This document shows, piece after piece, positions 55,736 to 64,000 of a DNA stretch of 64,000 nucleotides. The stretch's first letter is position 1. Each line of letters opens with the position of its first letter. Under the pieces are notes generated by a model. That model was not told where the DNA came from and ran no database searches. It was given only the letters and a program-made list of their open reading frames with translations. Made by a program: the position numbers and the translations under genes. This DNA is from Lacticaseibacillus nasuensis JCM 17158 (lineage in GTDB: Bacteria > Bacillota > Bacilli > Lactobacillales > Lactobacillaceae), in contig NZ_AZDJ01000030.1 of NCBI RefSeq assembly GCF_001434705.1, forward strand, positions 236,695-300,694, written 5' to 3'.

Positions 55736-56308
55736 TCATTTCGGCTTTGCGTCAGTCGGTGAGGTTGGATCCGGCGGCTGCGGCTGGCTGCGGCGCAGGT
55801 GCACCTTGCCAATGAGTCGCTTGGCGCCTTTTGGAACCTGCTTGACGCCGGTGGTCACGGCTTGCAAGCGGCGGTGGGTCGTCGCCTGCCGCACGGCTTT
55901 TTTCGCTTGGCGCTGGGCGGCTTGGGCCGCCAGCAACTCGGCGCTGGCGGCGACGGTCTCGGGGGTGGCGTAGTAGACCTTGACGAACCCCTGCGGCGCA
56001 ATTTTCGCCCGGGGTTTCGGCACGGTGGCCAACACCACATTCGGTTGAGCGCTGGCGTACTTGATGGCCGGCGCGACCGGCAGCAGCGACCACAGTAATT
56101 CGTTGTTGGTCAGCACCTGCTGGGCATCTGCCAGGGGCACCTCGCGCAGGTCCGGCAACGGAAAGTCGTCCTTGTGGTGCTCGTGGTGATCCTCGAGGCT
56201 TTGTTTGACCTGGTTGCCCACCACGCCAGAAATCGTGCCTAATGCCGCGATGACATTAGCGCCCCCGCCTAGCACTTTCTTGACATTGCTTGGTGTGATT
56301 TTGACCAT
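55736..56308 (-). CDS. Small basic protein with one PASTA-like domain, no signal peptide
   Basis: 190 residues from ATG 56308, for which GGGGG is well spaced; ATG 56314 is too close to it. Residues 50-115 (LPDLREVPLADAQQVL...VLATVPKPRAKIAPQGFVKVYYA) look like a PASTA domain. The C-terminal 75 residues are rich in Ala, Lys, Arg and Gln. The N-terminus has a weakly hydrophobic Gly-rich stretch but no clear export signal. PASTA domains usually sit outside the cell on PrkC-type kinases or PBPs, so a stand-alone version here is unusual. No function is assigned. Confidence 0.6.
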   Translation of the reverse strand: MVKITPSNVKKVLGGGANVIAALGTISGVVGNQVKQSLEDHHEHHKDDFPLPDLREVPLADAQQVLTNNELLWSLLPVAPAIKYASAQPNVVLATVPKPRAKIAPQGFVKVYYATPETVAASAELLAAQAAQRQAKKAVRQATTHRRLQAVTTGVKQVPKGAKRLIGKVHLRRSQPQPPDPTSPTDAKPK

Positions 56309-56400
56309 CTTCATTCCCCCTTTTTGTTCGTTAATTTCATCATAGCATGTTGCCGCGTGATGACGCCGAAAACCACCATCAAGCCGGGGCCCGCGCCACG

Positions 56401-56425
56401 AAAAAAGACCGGCGCGGCCGGTCTT
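56401..56425 (-). terminator. Terminator of the cysS-mrnC-rlmB-rae1 operon
   Basis: 9-bp perfect stem AAGACCGGC / GCCGGTCTT and a T-run on the minus strand, touching the rae1 stop. Confidence 0.88.
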
Positions 56426-56996
56426 ACTCCAAACGTTGATGCTGATCCGATTCGCAGTGGCGATGCCCCGAGTTGCCGCGGGTCAAGTGCCGCTGGATGC
56501 GGCGCAATTGGCGCAGCTGGGTGTCGTCCCACGGATTATTGCGCGTCGGCTGGGTGGACACCCGCGTGTGGGTGTCGCGGTCAAACTCGCGCTGCGAACG
56601 GCGAATCTCCTGGCCGAACTCGCGGCTAGAAATCCGCAACGCCCCGCGGGAAAACACGGTCCACTGCTCGGCTTGGTCGCTGGTCACCACCGTCAGTTGA
56701 TTCAGCGGCGTGTTGTACTCCTGCGCCAGGCGCTCGATGTAACTGTCGGCGGTTTGGTCCTGCTGGGTCCAGACGATGCGCATGTCCCATTGGTCGTATT
56801 TTTGCGTAATGCCCGGCACATACATCGCGTCGAACACGACAATCATGTCGGCCTGCTCGTGGGCGCGGTACTCCGCCAGCGTGCGCAAGAGGCTGTCCCG
56901 CGCGGCATCGAGGTGCCCGGCCGCCTTCAGCTTGGCCAGTTCCGGCCAGTTGCCGATGACGTTATACGCATCGACAATTAAGATGTGCCGCCTCAT
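56424..56996 (-). CDS. rae1: Ribosome-dependent mRNA endonuclease Rae1 (YacP, NYN domain)
   Basis: 190 residues. The NYN/PIN-like fold has acidic site residues in ILIVDAYNVIGNWPEL, VVFDAMYVPG and VTSDQAEQW, matching YacP/Rae1. It enters the ribosomal A site and cuts specific mRNAs. A C-terminal Arg/Gln-rich tail of about 40 residues is longer than in Bacillus. It overlaps rlmB by 4 bp; the usual gene order is kept. Confidence 0.9.
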   Translation of the reverse strand: MRRHILIVDAYNVIGNWPELAKLKAAGHLDAARDSLLRTLAEYRAHEQADMIVVFDAMYVPGITQKYDQWDMRIVWTQQDQTADSYIERLAQEYNTPLNQLTVVTSDQAEQWTVFSRGALRISSREFGQEIRRSQREFDRDTHTRVSTQPTRNNPWDDTQLRQLRRIQRHLTRGNSGHRHCESDQHQRLE

Positions 56997-57865
56997 TTGA
57001 CTGCCTCGCGGCTAGTGAAGGCCTGATACATTAAAATTCCGGCGGCGACGCTGGCGTTCAGGCTTTGGACATGGCCGACCATCGGAATGGTTAAAGTCGC
57101 ATCCATTTGCTTGGCGACGCCGGGGCTAATGCCCTTGCCTTCGTTGCCGATGACCAACGCCACGGCGCCGTGGGCATCCCACTGGCGAAAATCCTGCCCG
57201 TTCATTGCCGTGCCGAAGACCCACATGCCGCGGTCCTTCAGCAATTTGATGGTGCTGGTGAGGTTAGTCACCCGGGCCACGGGCACGTGCTCAATGGCAC
57301 CGGTGGACAGCTTCGCCACCGTCCCGGTCAGCCCCACCGCGCGATGCTTGGGAATGATGATGCCGTGTACGCCCACCGCATCGGCAGTCCGCAGAATGGA
57401 GCCCAGGTTGTGCGGATCCTCGAGGTTGTCGAGTACCAGGAAAAACGGGTCCTGGCCGGCCGCTTCGGCGTTAGCAAACAAGTCGTCGATCGTCGCGTAG
57501 GCATACGGGGCCATCGCCACGAGGACGCCTTGGTGGTTGCCGCCGTCGCTGAGTAAATCGAGCTTGGTTTTCGGCACGCTAGAAACGAGAATTTTCTTTT
57601 TCTTCGCGCTGGCCAGAATTGCTTCGACGGGTTCGCTGGTCAGGCCGCTTTGGACGAACAGCTTGTTGATGGTGCTGGCGCCTTCTTCGCGCAACGCCTC
57701 TGCCACCGCGTGCCGGCCGAAAACGAATTCGTCGGCATGTTCATCATCGGTCGGCGCGCTGCGGCGGTCGGTTGGGGCCGTCGACTTCACGCGCTTGGTT
57801 GGCTGCAGACGGCGCGCATCCGCGGGTTTGCCGCGGCGATTATTGAGCTTTGATTGTTTGGCCAT
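56993..57865 (-). CDS. rlmB: 23S rRNA 2'-O-methyltransferase, TrmH/SpoU family (RlmB-like)
   Basis: 290 residues from ATG 57865. A basic N-terminal tail, a substrate-binding domain ([16 protein letters not shown]) and a C-terminal SPOUT knot domain: [43 protein letters not shown] and [22 protein letters not shown]. It likely methylates G2251 (E. coli numbering). It overlaps the end of mrnC by 26 bp. Confidence 0.93.
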   Translation of the reverse strand: MAKQSKLNNRRGKPADARRLQPTKRVKSTAPTDRRSAPTDDEHADEFVFGRHAVAEALREEGASTINKLFVQSGLTSEPVEAILASAKKKKILVSSVPKTKLDLLSDGGNHQGVLVAMAPYAYATIDDLFANAEAAGQDPFFLVLDNLEDPHNLGSILRTADAVGVHGIIIPKHRAVGLTGTVAKLSTGAIEHVPVARVTNLTSTIKLLKDRGMWVFGTAMNGQDFRQWDAHGAVALVIGNEGKGISPGVAKQMDATLTIPMVGHVQSLNASVAAGILMYQAFTSREAVK

Positions 57866-58265
57866 GGCCAGTTTTTCCTTCCTCGACATACGCGATGCAC
57901 CAGGCGGCCAACTCCGCCACGCGGGCGGTATTGCCAGCCAGTTTCAAGTAGCCGAACAGCGCCTCGAAGCCGGTGGACACGCGGTAGGTCACGACGTCGG
58001 TGTGCTTGGCGTGGGTGTAACTTTTCGCGTTGCGCCCGCGCCGGTAATAGTCCCACTCGGTGTCCGTCAGCAAGGCCGCGGCTTCCATCCCCGAGATCAA
58101 GGCGGCTTGCGCCTTGGCGGAAACAAAAGCGGTGGCGGCTTTTTGCAGCTGCGCCGGGCGCACGAGGCCGCGCGCCAACAAGTGCTCGCGGATAAAGACT
58201 TCATACACGGCGTCGCCCAGGTAGGCCAAGGCGATGCCGTTCAATTGTTGCGGATCAGTCTGCAC
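57840..58265 (-). CDS. mrnC: Mini-ribonuclease III
   Basis: 141 residues from GTG 58265, which follows GAGGTGG; upstream in-frame ATGs lie deep inside cysS. A single RNase III domain: [23 protein letters not shown] with the catalytic Asp and Glu, and ending [16 protein letters not shown]. There is no dsRNA-binding domain. It matures 23S rRNA. It overlaps cysS by 11 bp and rlmB by 26 bp. Confidence 0.92.
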   Translation of the reverse strand: MQTDPQQLNGIALAYLGDAVYEVFIREHLLARGLVRPAQLQKAATAFVSAKAQAALISGMEAAALLTDTEWDYYRRGRNAKSYTHAKHTDVVTYRVSTGFEALFGYLKLAGNTARVAELAAWCIAYVEEGKTGHGQTIKAQ

Positions 58266-59664
58266 GCTTCCACCTCGTTCCTTGTGGCGTGTCTTCCAAT
58301 GTGATGCCTTGAGCGGCGAGTTGATCGCGAATCGCGTCGCTGGTGGCGAAATCCTTCGCGGCGCGCGCGGCGTTGCGCTTGGCAATCAGGTCCTCGATGT
58401 CGGCGGCCAGCAAGCCGGCGCCTTGCAGCGGTACGCCGAAAATTTGCACCCAATCATGCAAGGTGGTCATCATGGCTTGCAGGGAATCGGCGTGCACGGT
58501 GTCGCCGGCGATGTAATCGTTGATCAGCTTGCTGAGGTCGTAGACGACGGTGAGGCCGTTGGCGACGTTGATGTCATCATCCATCGCGGCGATGAAGCGG
58601 TCTTTCAGCTGAGCCAGCTGCGTGGTGATGGCGGCGTCAGTGCCCGGTTCGGCCGACTGCAGGCGGAAGCCGGCGTTGGTGTAGGCCGTTTGCAGGCGCT
58701 CGAGGCTGCGCGCGGCGTCATCCAGCCCGCTTTGCGCGTAGCGAATCGGCTTGCGGTATTGGACGCTGGCCATGAAGAAGCGCAACACCATCGGATCGAC
58801 GGTCTTCAATAAATCGTGCACCGTGACGAAGTTGCCGAGACTCTTACTCATTTTCTCGTCGTTGTCGCCGACCGTGACGAAGCCGTTGTGCAGCCAGTAG
58901 TTGACAAAATGCTTGCCGGTTTTGGCCTCGCTTTGCGCGATTTCGTTCTCGTGGTGCGGGAACTCGAGGTCCGCGCCGCCGCCGTGAATGTCGATGGTGT
59001 CGCCGAGGTAATGCGTGCTCATCACGGAGCATTCAATGTGCCACCCCGGCCGGCCGGCGCCCCACGGCGAATCCCAGCTGATTTCGCCGGGCTTGGCCGC
59101 CTTCCACAAGGCAAAATCGATGGGATCTTCCTTGCGGGCGGTTTCCGCTTCGGTGACGTGCTGGCTGGCGCCTTGCTCCAGCTCGTCGATGTGCTTGTTG
59201 GCCAGTGCGCCGTAATTCTTGGCCTTGCGCGCGCGAAAATACACGTCGCCGGCAGCCGCATACGCGTAACCCTTAGCGACCAACACCTGCACGAAGTCGA
59301 TGATTTCGGGAATCATTTGGCTGGCGCGGGGGTTGACCGTGGCCGGCTCAATGCCGATGGCGGCGGTGTCTGCCAGGAACGCGTCGATGAAGCGCTGGGC
59401 GAGCTCAAGTGGCGCCTCGCCAGATTCATGGGCGGCCTTGATAATCTTGTCGTCGACGTCGGTGAAGTTTGAGACATAGTCGACCTTGTAGCCGCGGTAC
59501 TCGAAGTAACGGCGAATCGTGTCGAAGGCAATCGCGCTGCGGCCATTGCCGATATGAATGTAGTTATACACCGTCGGGCCGCAGACATACATGTGGATTT
59601 CACCGGGCACGATCGGCTTAAAGACCTCTTTTTGGCGGGTCAAAGTATTGTATAGTGTGAGCAT
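58255..59664 (-). CDS. cysS: Cysteinyl-tRNA synthetase
   Basis: 469 residues, class I synthetase. The HIGH-like motif is [10 protein letters not shown] and KMSKS is intact (KMSKSLGN). Zinc ligands include Cys28 ([10 protein letters not shown]), the cysteine in GWHIECSVM and HHENE. It charges tRNA-Cys. It is the first gene of the cysS-mrnC-rlmB-rae1 run. Confidence 0.97.
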   Translation of the reverse strand: MLTLYNTLTRQKEVFKPIVPGEIHMYVCGPTVYNYIHIGNGRSAIAFDTIRRYFEYRGYKVDYVSNFTDVDDKIIKAAHESGEAPLELAQRFIDAFLADTAAIGIEPATVNPRASQMIPEIIDFVQVLVAKGYAYAAAGDVYFRARKAKNYGALANKHIDELEQGASQHVTEAETARKEDPIDFALWKAAKPGEISWDSPWGAGRPGWHIECSVMSTHYLGDTIDIHGGGADLEFPHHENEIAQSEAKTGKHFVNYWLHNGFVTVGDNDEKMSKSLGNFVTVHDLLKTVDPMVLRFFMASVQYRKPIRYAQSGLDDAARSLERLQTAYTNAGFRLQSAEPGTDAAITTQLAQLKDRFIAAMDDDINVANGLTVVYDLSKLINDYIAGDTVHADSLQAMMTTLHDWVQIFGVPLQGAGLLAADIEDLIAKRNAARAAKDFATSDAIRDQLAAQGITLEDTPQGTRWKRAD

Positions 59665-59728
59665 TTATCGTCCTTTATTGAACCGTGGTCATCAATATGT
59701 TCATGATACGCGATAACGCGGCGAAACG

Positions 59729-61492
59729 CTAACCTGCCGCGTTCAACACGGCAAGAAACTCGTCGCCGTACTTGTCTAGCTTGTTTTGGCCAATGCCTTT
59801 GACCGCCAGCATCGCCACGCGGTCCGTCGGCTTGGAGCTGGCCAGGTCGCGCAACGTCTGGTCCGAGAAAATCATGTATGGCGGCAGGCCCTGCTTCTCG
59901 GCCAAGTTGGTGCGCAATTCGCGCAACTGCTGGAACAAGCCGTCGTCCACCGGCAGACTTTGCCGCGCCTTGGCCGCCTGCTTGCGCCGGACGCTGGCTT
60001 CGCCGCGCAACACCGCCGCGCCGGTGGCCGTCACGTGCAGCGTCGGGTATTGCCCGGCAGCTGGCTGCAAATAGCCGGCCGCGGTGAGAAAGTCGATGAA
60101 GCCGGTGATGTCTTTTTGCCGCCAACTGCTTAACAAGCCATACGTCGGTAAGTCGGCCAGGTGCGACTGGCGGATGCGCTCGTTATTGGCGCCGGCCAAG
60201 ACGCTGGCGACCACGCCCTTGCCGAAGCGGCTGCGCATGCGCACGACGCAAGACAAGACCTTCTGCGCCGATTCCGTGACGTCGACGTATTCGCGCGTAT
60301 CGCGGCAATTGCTGCAGCGGCCGCAGGGCTGGCTGGCCTCACCGAAGTAACGCAGAATGAATTGCTGCAAGCATTCGCCGGTGTTGCCGTATTGGCGCAT
60401 CGTCTCCAGCTTGCTGTATTGTTTTTGCCGGTAATCGTCGTCCCCGTCGCTTTGGTCGATGAAAAAGCGCTGGATCTGCAGGTCCTTCGGCGCAAACAGC
60501 AAGATCGCGTCGGAGTCCAGGCCGTCACGGCCGGCACGGCCCGCCTCTTGGTAATAGGACTCGAGGTCGCCGGGGGCCTGGGCGTGAATCACGAAGCGCA
60601 CGTTACTTTTGTCGATGCCCATGCCAAACGCGTTGGTGGCCACCATGATTGGCTTGCGGTCGAAAAGAAAATCTTCTTGGTTGGCCGCGCGTTCGGCGTC
60701 GCTCATCCCGCCGTGGTAATGGGCCACGGTATAGTGGTGCTTCGCCAGCAAATTCGCCAGGCGCTCGACTTCCTTGCGGGTGCTGCAATAAATAATGCCG
60801 CTATGATCGGGATTGAGCTTGAGGTACTCCAGCAAATACGTGTCCTTGTCTTGGTCACGCACGACCTGAAAGCTCAGATTGCTACGGGCAAAGCCGGTGC
60901 TGACCACGCCGGCGTCGGGAATCGCCAGCCGCGCACAAATATCATCGGCCACGCGGCTCGTCGCCGTGGCGGTCAAGGCAATCACCGCCGGGTGGCTCGG
61001 CAGCTGGCCGGCGATGGTTTGCAGATTCAGATAGCTCGGCCGAAAATCGTGGCCCCACTGCGAGATACAGTGCGCCTCATCGATGGCCAGCAACGAAATG
61101 TTCAGCTCACCGAGTTGTTGAACGAATTCCGGATTATCGAGGCGCTCCGGTGCCAGGTACAGCAACTTCACCTCACCGGCAGCGGCCATATCGAGGCGGT
61201 GCGCCATTTCTTGATACGTGATTGTACTATTGATAAACGTCGCGGCGATGCCATTTTCATTCAGCGCATCGACTTGATCCTTCATTAAGGCAATTAGCGG
61301 CGACACCACTACCGTCACGCCAGGCAACAACAGCGCCGGCACCTGATAACACAGCGACTTGCCGCCGCCAGTGGGCATCAGCACCAACGTATTCTCGCCG
61401 TTTAAGACACGGTCAATCGCCTTCGCCTGCCCGGGACGAAAGTCATCATAACCGAATTTCTCCTTGAGAATCGTCGTCGCCTGAGAATCCAT
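59729..61492 (-). CDS. recQ: ATP-dependent DNA helicase RecQ
   Basis: 587 residues. The start is ATG 61492, 8 nt after AGGAGG (an adjacent GTG is possible). Helicase motifs: FRPGQAKAID, MPTGGGKSLCYQVPA (Walker A), AIDEAHCISQWGHDFRP (DEAH), TATATSRV, NAFGMGIDKSNVRFVIH and QEAGRAGRDG. An RQC zinc-binding cysteine set follows (GECLQQ, CGRCSNC), with a C-terminal HRDC domain. It takes the place between gltX and cysS where cysE stands in Bacillus. Confidence 0.96.
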   Translation of the reverse strand: MDSQATTILKEKFGYDDFRPGQAKAIDRVLNGENTLVLMPTGGGKSLCYQVPALLLPGVTVVVSPLIALMKDQVDALNENGIAATFINSTITYQEMAHRLDMAAAGEVKLLYLAPERLDNPEFVQQLGELNISLLAIDEAHCISQWGHDFRPSYLNLQTIAGQLPSHPAVIALTATATSRVADDICARLAIPDAGVVSTGFARSNLSFQVVRDQDKDTYLLEYLKLNPDHSGIIYCSTRKEVERLANLLAKHHYTVAHYHGGMSDAERAANQEDFLFDRKPIMVATNAFGMGIDKSNVRFVIHAQAPGDLESYYQEAGRAGRDGLDSDAILLFAPKDLQIQRFFIDQSDGDDDYRQKQYSKLETMRQYGNTGECLQQFILRYFGEASQPCGRCSNCRDTREYVDVTESAQKVLSCVVRMRSRFGKGVVASVLAGANNERIRQSHLADLPTYGLLSSWRQKDITGFIDFLTAAGYLQPAAGQYPTLHVTATGAAVLRGEASVRRKQAAKARQSLPVDDGLFQQLRELRTNLAEKQGLPPYMIFSDQTLRDLASSKPTDRVAMLAVKGIGQNKLDKYGDEFLAVLNAAG

Positions 61493-61524
61493 CACTGATG
61501 CCTCCTATTGATTACAAGTTGCGA

Positions 61525-61628
61525 GCCGGGGCGGGTAAGAAGCGGAGCGTAGGCGCCGCCTAGTGCTTGAAAGGCGGGTTTTGCCTTTCGAGTGCTAGGT
61601 GGTCCTACGTGCAGCTTCTTGCCCCGGC
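61525..61628 (+). repeat. Long structured hairpin element, copy 3
   Basis: 104 bp: outer stem GCCGGGGC / GCCCCGGC, unpaired GGGT, AAGAAGC / GCTTCTT, GGA/GCA loop, GCGTAGG / CCTACGT, CGCCG / TGGT loop, 17-bp stem (61559-61575 / 61583-61599) containing three G-T pairs, loop GGGTTTT. It lies in tandem with copy 4 (offset 123 bp), between recQ and gltX. Confidence 0.92.
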
Positions 61629-61647
61629 GAGCACGATTAAGTTGTGA

Positions 61648-61751
61648 GCCGGGGCGGGTAAGGGGTGGAGCACAAGCGCCGCCTGGTGCTTGAAGCGCGG
61701 TTTTTGCGCTTCGAGTGCCAGGTGGACTTGTGTGCAACCCCTTGCCCCGGC
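61648..61751 (+). repeat. Long structured hairpin element, copy 4
   Basis: Same plan as copy 3, with changed but still paired stems: AAGGGGT / ACCCCTT instead of AAGAAGC / GCTTCTT, GCACAAG / CTTGTGT instead of GCGTAGG / CCTACGT, and compensatory changes in the 17-bp stem (61682-61698 / 61706-61722), where the three G-T pairs are kept. The outer stem is identical. Confidence 0.92.
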
Positions 61752-61796
61752 GAGCACGATTAAGCTGCCCGCCCCCGCCAACTAGTCATCATTCCA

Positions 61797-61802
61797 TTTT
61801 AC
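61797..61802 (-). promoter_or_regulatory. Possible recQ promoter upstream of the hairpin pair
   Basis: -10-like TAAAAT on the minus strand (-35 weak, TGGTAA). If real, both hairpin elements would lie in the recQ leader. Confidence 0.3.
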
Positions 61803-61893
61803 GAGTTTTCCCTGGTGATTACCACATCAGGAGATTACGCGTGGCAGGCACATTCCCCCGAGCAATTGTTCCGCCTAAAAACCGGGCAACGCA

Positions 61894-61922
61894 AAGGGAC
61901 GATGACTGAGCCATCGTCCCTT
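61894..61922 (-). terminator. Terminator of gltX
   Basis: 11-bp perfect stem AAGGGACGATG / CATCGTCCCTT; the T-run is short (TTT). Confidence 0.75.
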
Positions 61923-61933
61923 GTGGGCAAGCA

Positions 61934-63418
61934 TTACAGTCCGGCTTGGACCTTTTTGATGTTGGCCATGACCTCGTCACGCCCAATTAATTCCATCGTT
62001 TCCGCCAGCTGTGGCCCGTGCATGTGCAAGGTCGCGGCGATGCGAATCGGCATGTAGAGCTTGCGGCCCTTGACGCCGGTCGCCACACGCACCTGGTATA
62101 CGGCTTGGTTGATGAAGTACGCCGACCAGGTTGGCAAGGCGGCAAGGTTCTTGGCCACCGCGTCGATCACCGTTTTGGCGTTGTCGTCGACCAACTCGGC
62201 GCGCTCGGCATCGGTGATGTCTGCCCGCTTGTCGAAGAAAATGCTCGACAGGTCGGTGATTTGCGCCGTGTAACTCATTTGCGGAATGTACAGCGAAATC
62301 ATTTGCCGCGCCCATTCCACGGTCTTCGGATCCGGATCGGCCGGGATGCGGCCGGCTTCGATCAGGTTGTCCAGCGCCAGCGCCGTCAGCAAGTTCGGAT
62401 CGCTTTGCTTGACGTATTGGTTGTTGACCCACTCGAGCTTCTTTTGGTCGAAGCGCGCCGGCGACTTGCTGAGGCGATGCTCGTCGAAGAGTTTGATGAA
62501 TTCTTTTTTCGTGAAAATTTCGTCTTCACCCTTCGGCGACCAGCCGAGCAAGGTGATGAAGTTGAACATCGCGTTTGGCAGGTAGCCCAACTCGCGGTAT
62601 TGCTCGATGAACTGCAAGACGGACTCGTCGCGCTTGGACAGCTTCTTGCCCGTGGCGCCGTTGATGATCAGCGTCATGTGGCCGAACACCGGTGGCTCCC
62701 AGCCGAGCGCTTCGTAAATCGCCATTTGCTTCGGGGTGTTGGCGATGTGGTCATCCCCGCGCAGCACGTGGGTGATTTCCATCAAGTGGTCATCGATGAC
62801 CACGGCAAAGTTGTAGGTCGGCATGCCGTCGCGCTTCATGATGACGAAGTCGCCGCCAATCGTGTTGCCTTCGATGCTGATGTCACCCTTGACGATGTCG
62901 TTCCACTCGTAAGTTTTGTCCGTAGGAATGTGGAAGCGAATGACCGGCTCCAACCCCTTGGCCTTGGCCTCAGCGATTTTGGCCTGCTTCTGCTCCTCAC
63001 TCATGCCTTCATATTCATAAACATAATGTGGCATTTCGTGGTTAGCTTTTTGCGCGGCGCGATCGGCTTCGAGTTCCTCTTCGGTTTTGTAAGACTCGTA
63101 GGCCTTGCCTTCCGCCACCAGCTGCTGAATATATTTGTCATAAATCTCGCGGCGTTCCGACTGACGGTACGGACCGAAGTCGCCGCCCTTGTCTGGACCT
63201 TCATCCCAATCGATGCCCAGCCAGTGCAGGTTTTCGATTTGACTCTTTTCCCCATCGGCGATGTTGCGCTTAGTATCCGTGTCTTCAATGCGCAACACCA
63301 TGGTCCCGTTGTTGTGGCGGGCGAACAGGTAGTTAAATAATGCCGTCCGCGCGTTGCCGATGTGTAAATGCCCCGTAGGACTTGGTGCATACCGCACCCG
63401 AATTGGTCGCTCTGTCAA
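61934..63418 (-). CDS. gltX: Glutamyl-tRNA synthetase (starts with TTG)
   Basis: 494 residues, class I synthetase; in lactobacilli it also charges tRNA-Gln for later amidation. Motifs: [23 protein letters not shown] and [10 protein letters not shown] (KMSKS equivalent). The start is placed at TTG 63418 because GGAGG lies 8 nt upstream. An in-frame ATG five codons earlier (63433) is itself part of that GGAGG and has no site of its own. An extended -10 (TGC TAAACT) is seen about 45 bp upstream. Confidence 0.95.
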   Translation of the reverse strand: MTERPIRVRYAPSPTGHLHIGNARTALFNYLFARHNNGTMVLRIEDTDTKRNIADGEKSQIENLHWLGIDWDEGPDKGGDFGPYRQSERREIYDKYIQQLVAEGKAYESYKTEEELEADRAAQKANHEMPHYVYEYEGMSEEQKQAKIAEAKAKGLEPVIRFHIPTDKTYEWNDIVKGDISIEGNTIGGDFVIMKRDGMPTYNFAVVIDDHLMEITHVLRGDDHIANTPKQMAIYEALGWEPPVFGHMTLIINGATGKKLSKRDESVLQFIEQYRELGYLPNAMFNFITLLGWSPKGEDEIFTKKEFIKLFDEHRLSKSPARFDQKKLEWVNNQYVKQSDPNLLTALALDNLIEAGRIPADPDPKTVEWARQMISLYIPQMSYTAQITDLSSIFFDKRADITDAERAELVDDNAKTVIDAVAKNLAALPTWSAYFINQAVYQVRVATGVKGRKLYMPIRIAATLHMHGPQLAETMELIGRDEVMANIKKVQAGL

Positions 63419-63545
63419 TCTTGACGCCTCCATATTGAATTAATGCATACAGTGGCTAGTTTAGCATAAAAAAAGCCCAGTTGCGACGCCGGCCGCTAAG
63501 CAAAACCCGCTCCACTCGCTACATCGAGACAACGAGTCTTCATGG

Positions 63546-64000
63546 TTATCCCAGCTTTGGCTCGGCTTGCAGGTAATCAGTTAACGAATGCGTGCCCAAT
63601 GCCTCCCGCAGTCCCGGGAAACTCGCCCAGTCGAGGCCGGCCTCCGGCAAAGCTGCCGGCGGTGCAGAGGCGTTCAGCCGCGCCAATGCACCAATTTCTT
63701 CAGGCAACCATCGTGGATGAATTTTTCTTCCCATCAAAATATGGCGGCGATTGTCAATCAACCCATCTGCCAAGTGGCGTTCACCCAGCCGCCATACACC
63801 AAAAACAAACGGCTCAGTCTCTTGATACAACGCCCCCGCTGGTGAGTCGGCTAACAAGGCTTGGTTAAACACCAACTGTAACGCGGCATAGCCGTCGTGA
63901 ACATACTGATGGGCCTGATCAAAAGCGGCTTTGGCCGCAACCACATGACCGGCAAAGGCTTCACTGTAGGCATTATTGGTGATCAGGCTGAACATAGCCT
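63546..64000 (-). CDS. Uncharacterised protein (partial at window edge)
   Basis: At least 149 residues; the reading frame runs to the window edge, so the true start may lie outside. Visible are a helical region resembling a TPR-type repeat (SEAFAGHVVAAKAAFDQAHQYVHDGYAALQLVFNQALL), a middle part GVWRLGERHLADGLIDNRRHILMG and a C-terminal part rich in Leu and Pro. I do not recognise the family. A helical-repeat regulator or enzyme accessory domain is possible. Confidence 0.55.
   Translation of the reverse strand, partial: AMFSLITNNAYSEAFAGHVVAAKAAFDQAHQYVHDGYAALQLVFNQALLADSPAGALYQETEPFVFGVWRLGERHLADGLIDNRRHILMGRKIHPRWLPEEIGALARLNASAPPAALPEAGLDWASFPGLREALGTHSLTDYLQAEPKLG

Noticed and set aside
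61525-61751. Insertion-sequence remnants or transposon ends
   Set aside because: The inverted arms pair along their whole length with small loops, there is no transposase fragment and no target-site duplication was seen.
63434-63545. Terminator between the partial gene and gltX
   Set aside because: A T7 run is present on the minus strand (63469-63476 region), but no convincing stem could be drawn before it.

Overview
The window looks like chromosomal DNA of a GC-rich lactic acid bacterium of the Lactobacillaceae, in the broad Lacticaseibacillus-like range. Supporting this are a PTS-dependent dihydroxyacetone kinase with DhaS/DhaQ regulators, pyruvate oxidase, WxL/Csc cell-surface proteins, an accessory Sec (SecA2/SecY2) glycoprotein locus, an Ile-type T-box before brnQ, a CcpA-type cre site, and an upstream-to-downstream gltX/cysS/mrnC/rlmB/rae1 block of Firmicute type. 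The species call is inference. No phage, insertion sequence, rRNA, tRNA or CRISPR-Cas was seen.

Layout. 1-300: start of a glycine betaine ABC ATPase. 638-838: cold-shock protein. 1008-5165: a four-gene Csc/WxL surface-complex operon with an L-type lectin-like member. 5620-9920: glutamate dehydrogenase, an amino-acid permease and the Ser/Thr symporter SstT. 10098-13594: a heterodimeric multidrug ABC exporter. 13703-18139: dihydroxyacetone/glycerol module (dhaS, dhaQ, dhaKLM, glpF) with a recognisable DhaS operator. 18190-18830: nine palindromes at about 73-bp spacing. 18978-24424: pyruvate oxidase, a damaged-looking M20 peptidase, DUF969/DUF979 membrane proteins and pyrrolidone-carboxylate peptidase. 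24479-27990: an MFS exporter with its DUF4811 partner, a MerR regulator and rpiA. 28093-33141: a complete MurNAc/GlcNAc-MurNAc salvage set (murP, murQ, mupG, murR). 33280-35048: T-box-controlled brnQ. 35131-38035: esterase, a second palindrome array, cysK and a MetA-family acyltransferase. 38197-54500: accessory Sec locus (gtf3, secA2, secY2, asp1, asp2, asp3, gtfA, short gtfB, serine-rich protein). 54795-64000: fructose-bisphosphate aldolase, a PASTA-like small protein, rae1, rlmB, mrnC, cysS, recQ, gltX and a partial gene.

Two repeat families stand out. The first is a 17-bp palindrome, TGACGC-N5-GCGTCA, found 15 times: a nine-copy array, a five-copy array and one copy inside asp1. Its spacings (51-53 and 72-75 bp) are close to five and seven turns of B-DNA. 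The second is a long hairpin element of about 100-112 bp at 23615, 49742, 61525 and 61648. All four share one secondary-structure plan although most stem sequences differ, and compensatory changes keep the stems paired.

The serine-rich protein is also odd. It has neither a recognisable signal peptide nor a sortase motif, it sits last in the locus behind its own promoter, and the adjacent GtfB lacks its C-terminal half. The absence of cysE between gltX and cysS, together with a MetA-family gene paired with cysK, suggests that the MetA-like enzyme may feed cysteine synthesis.
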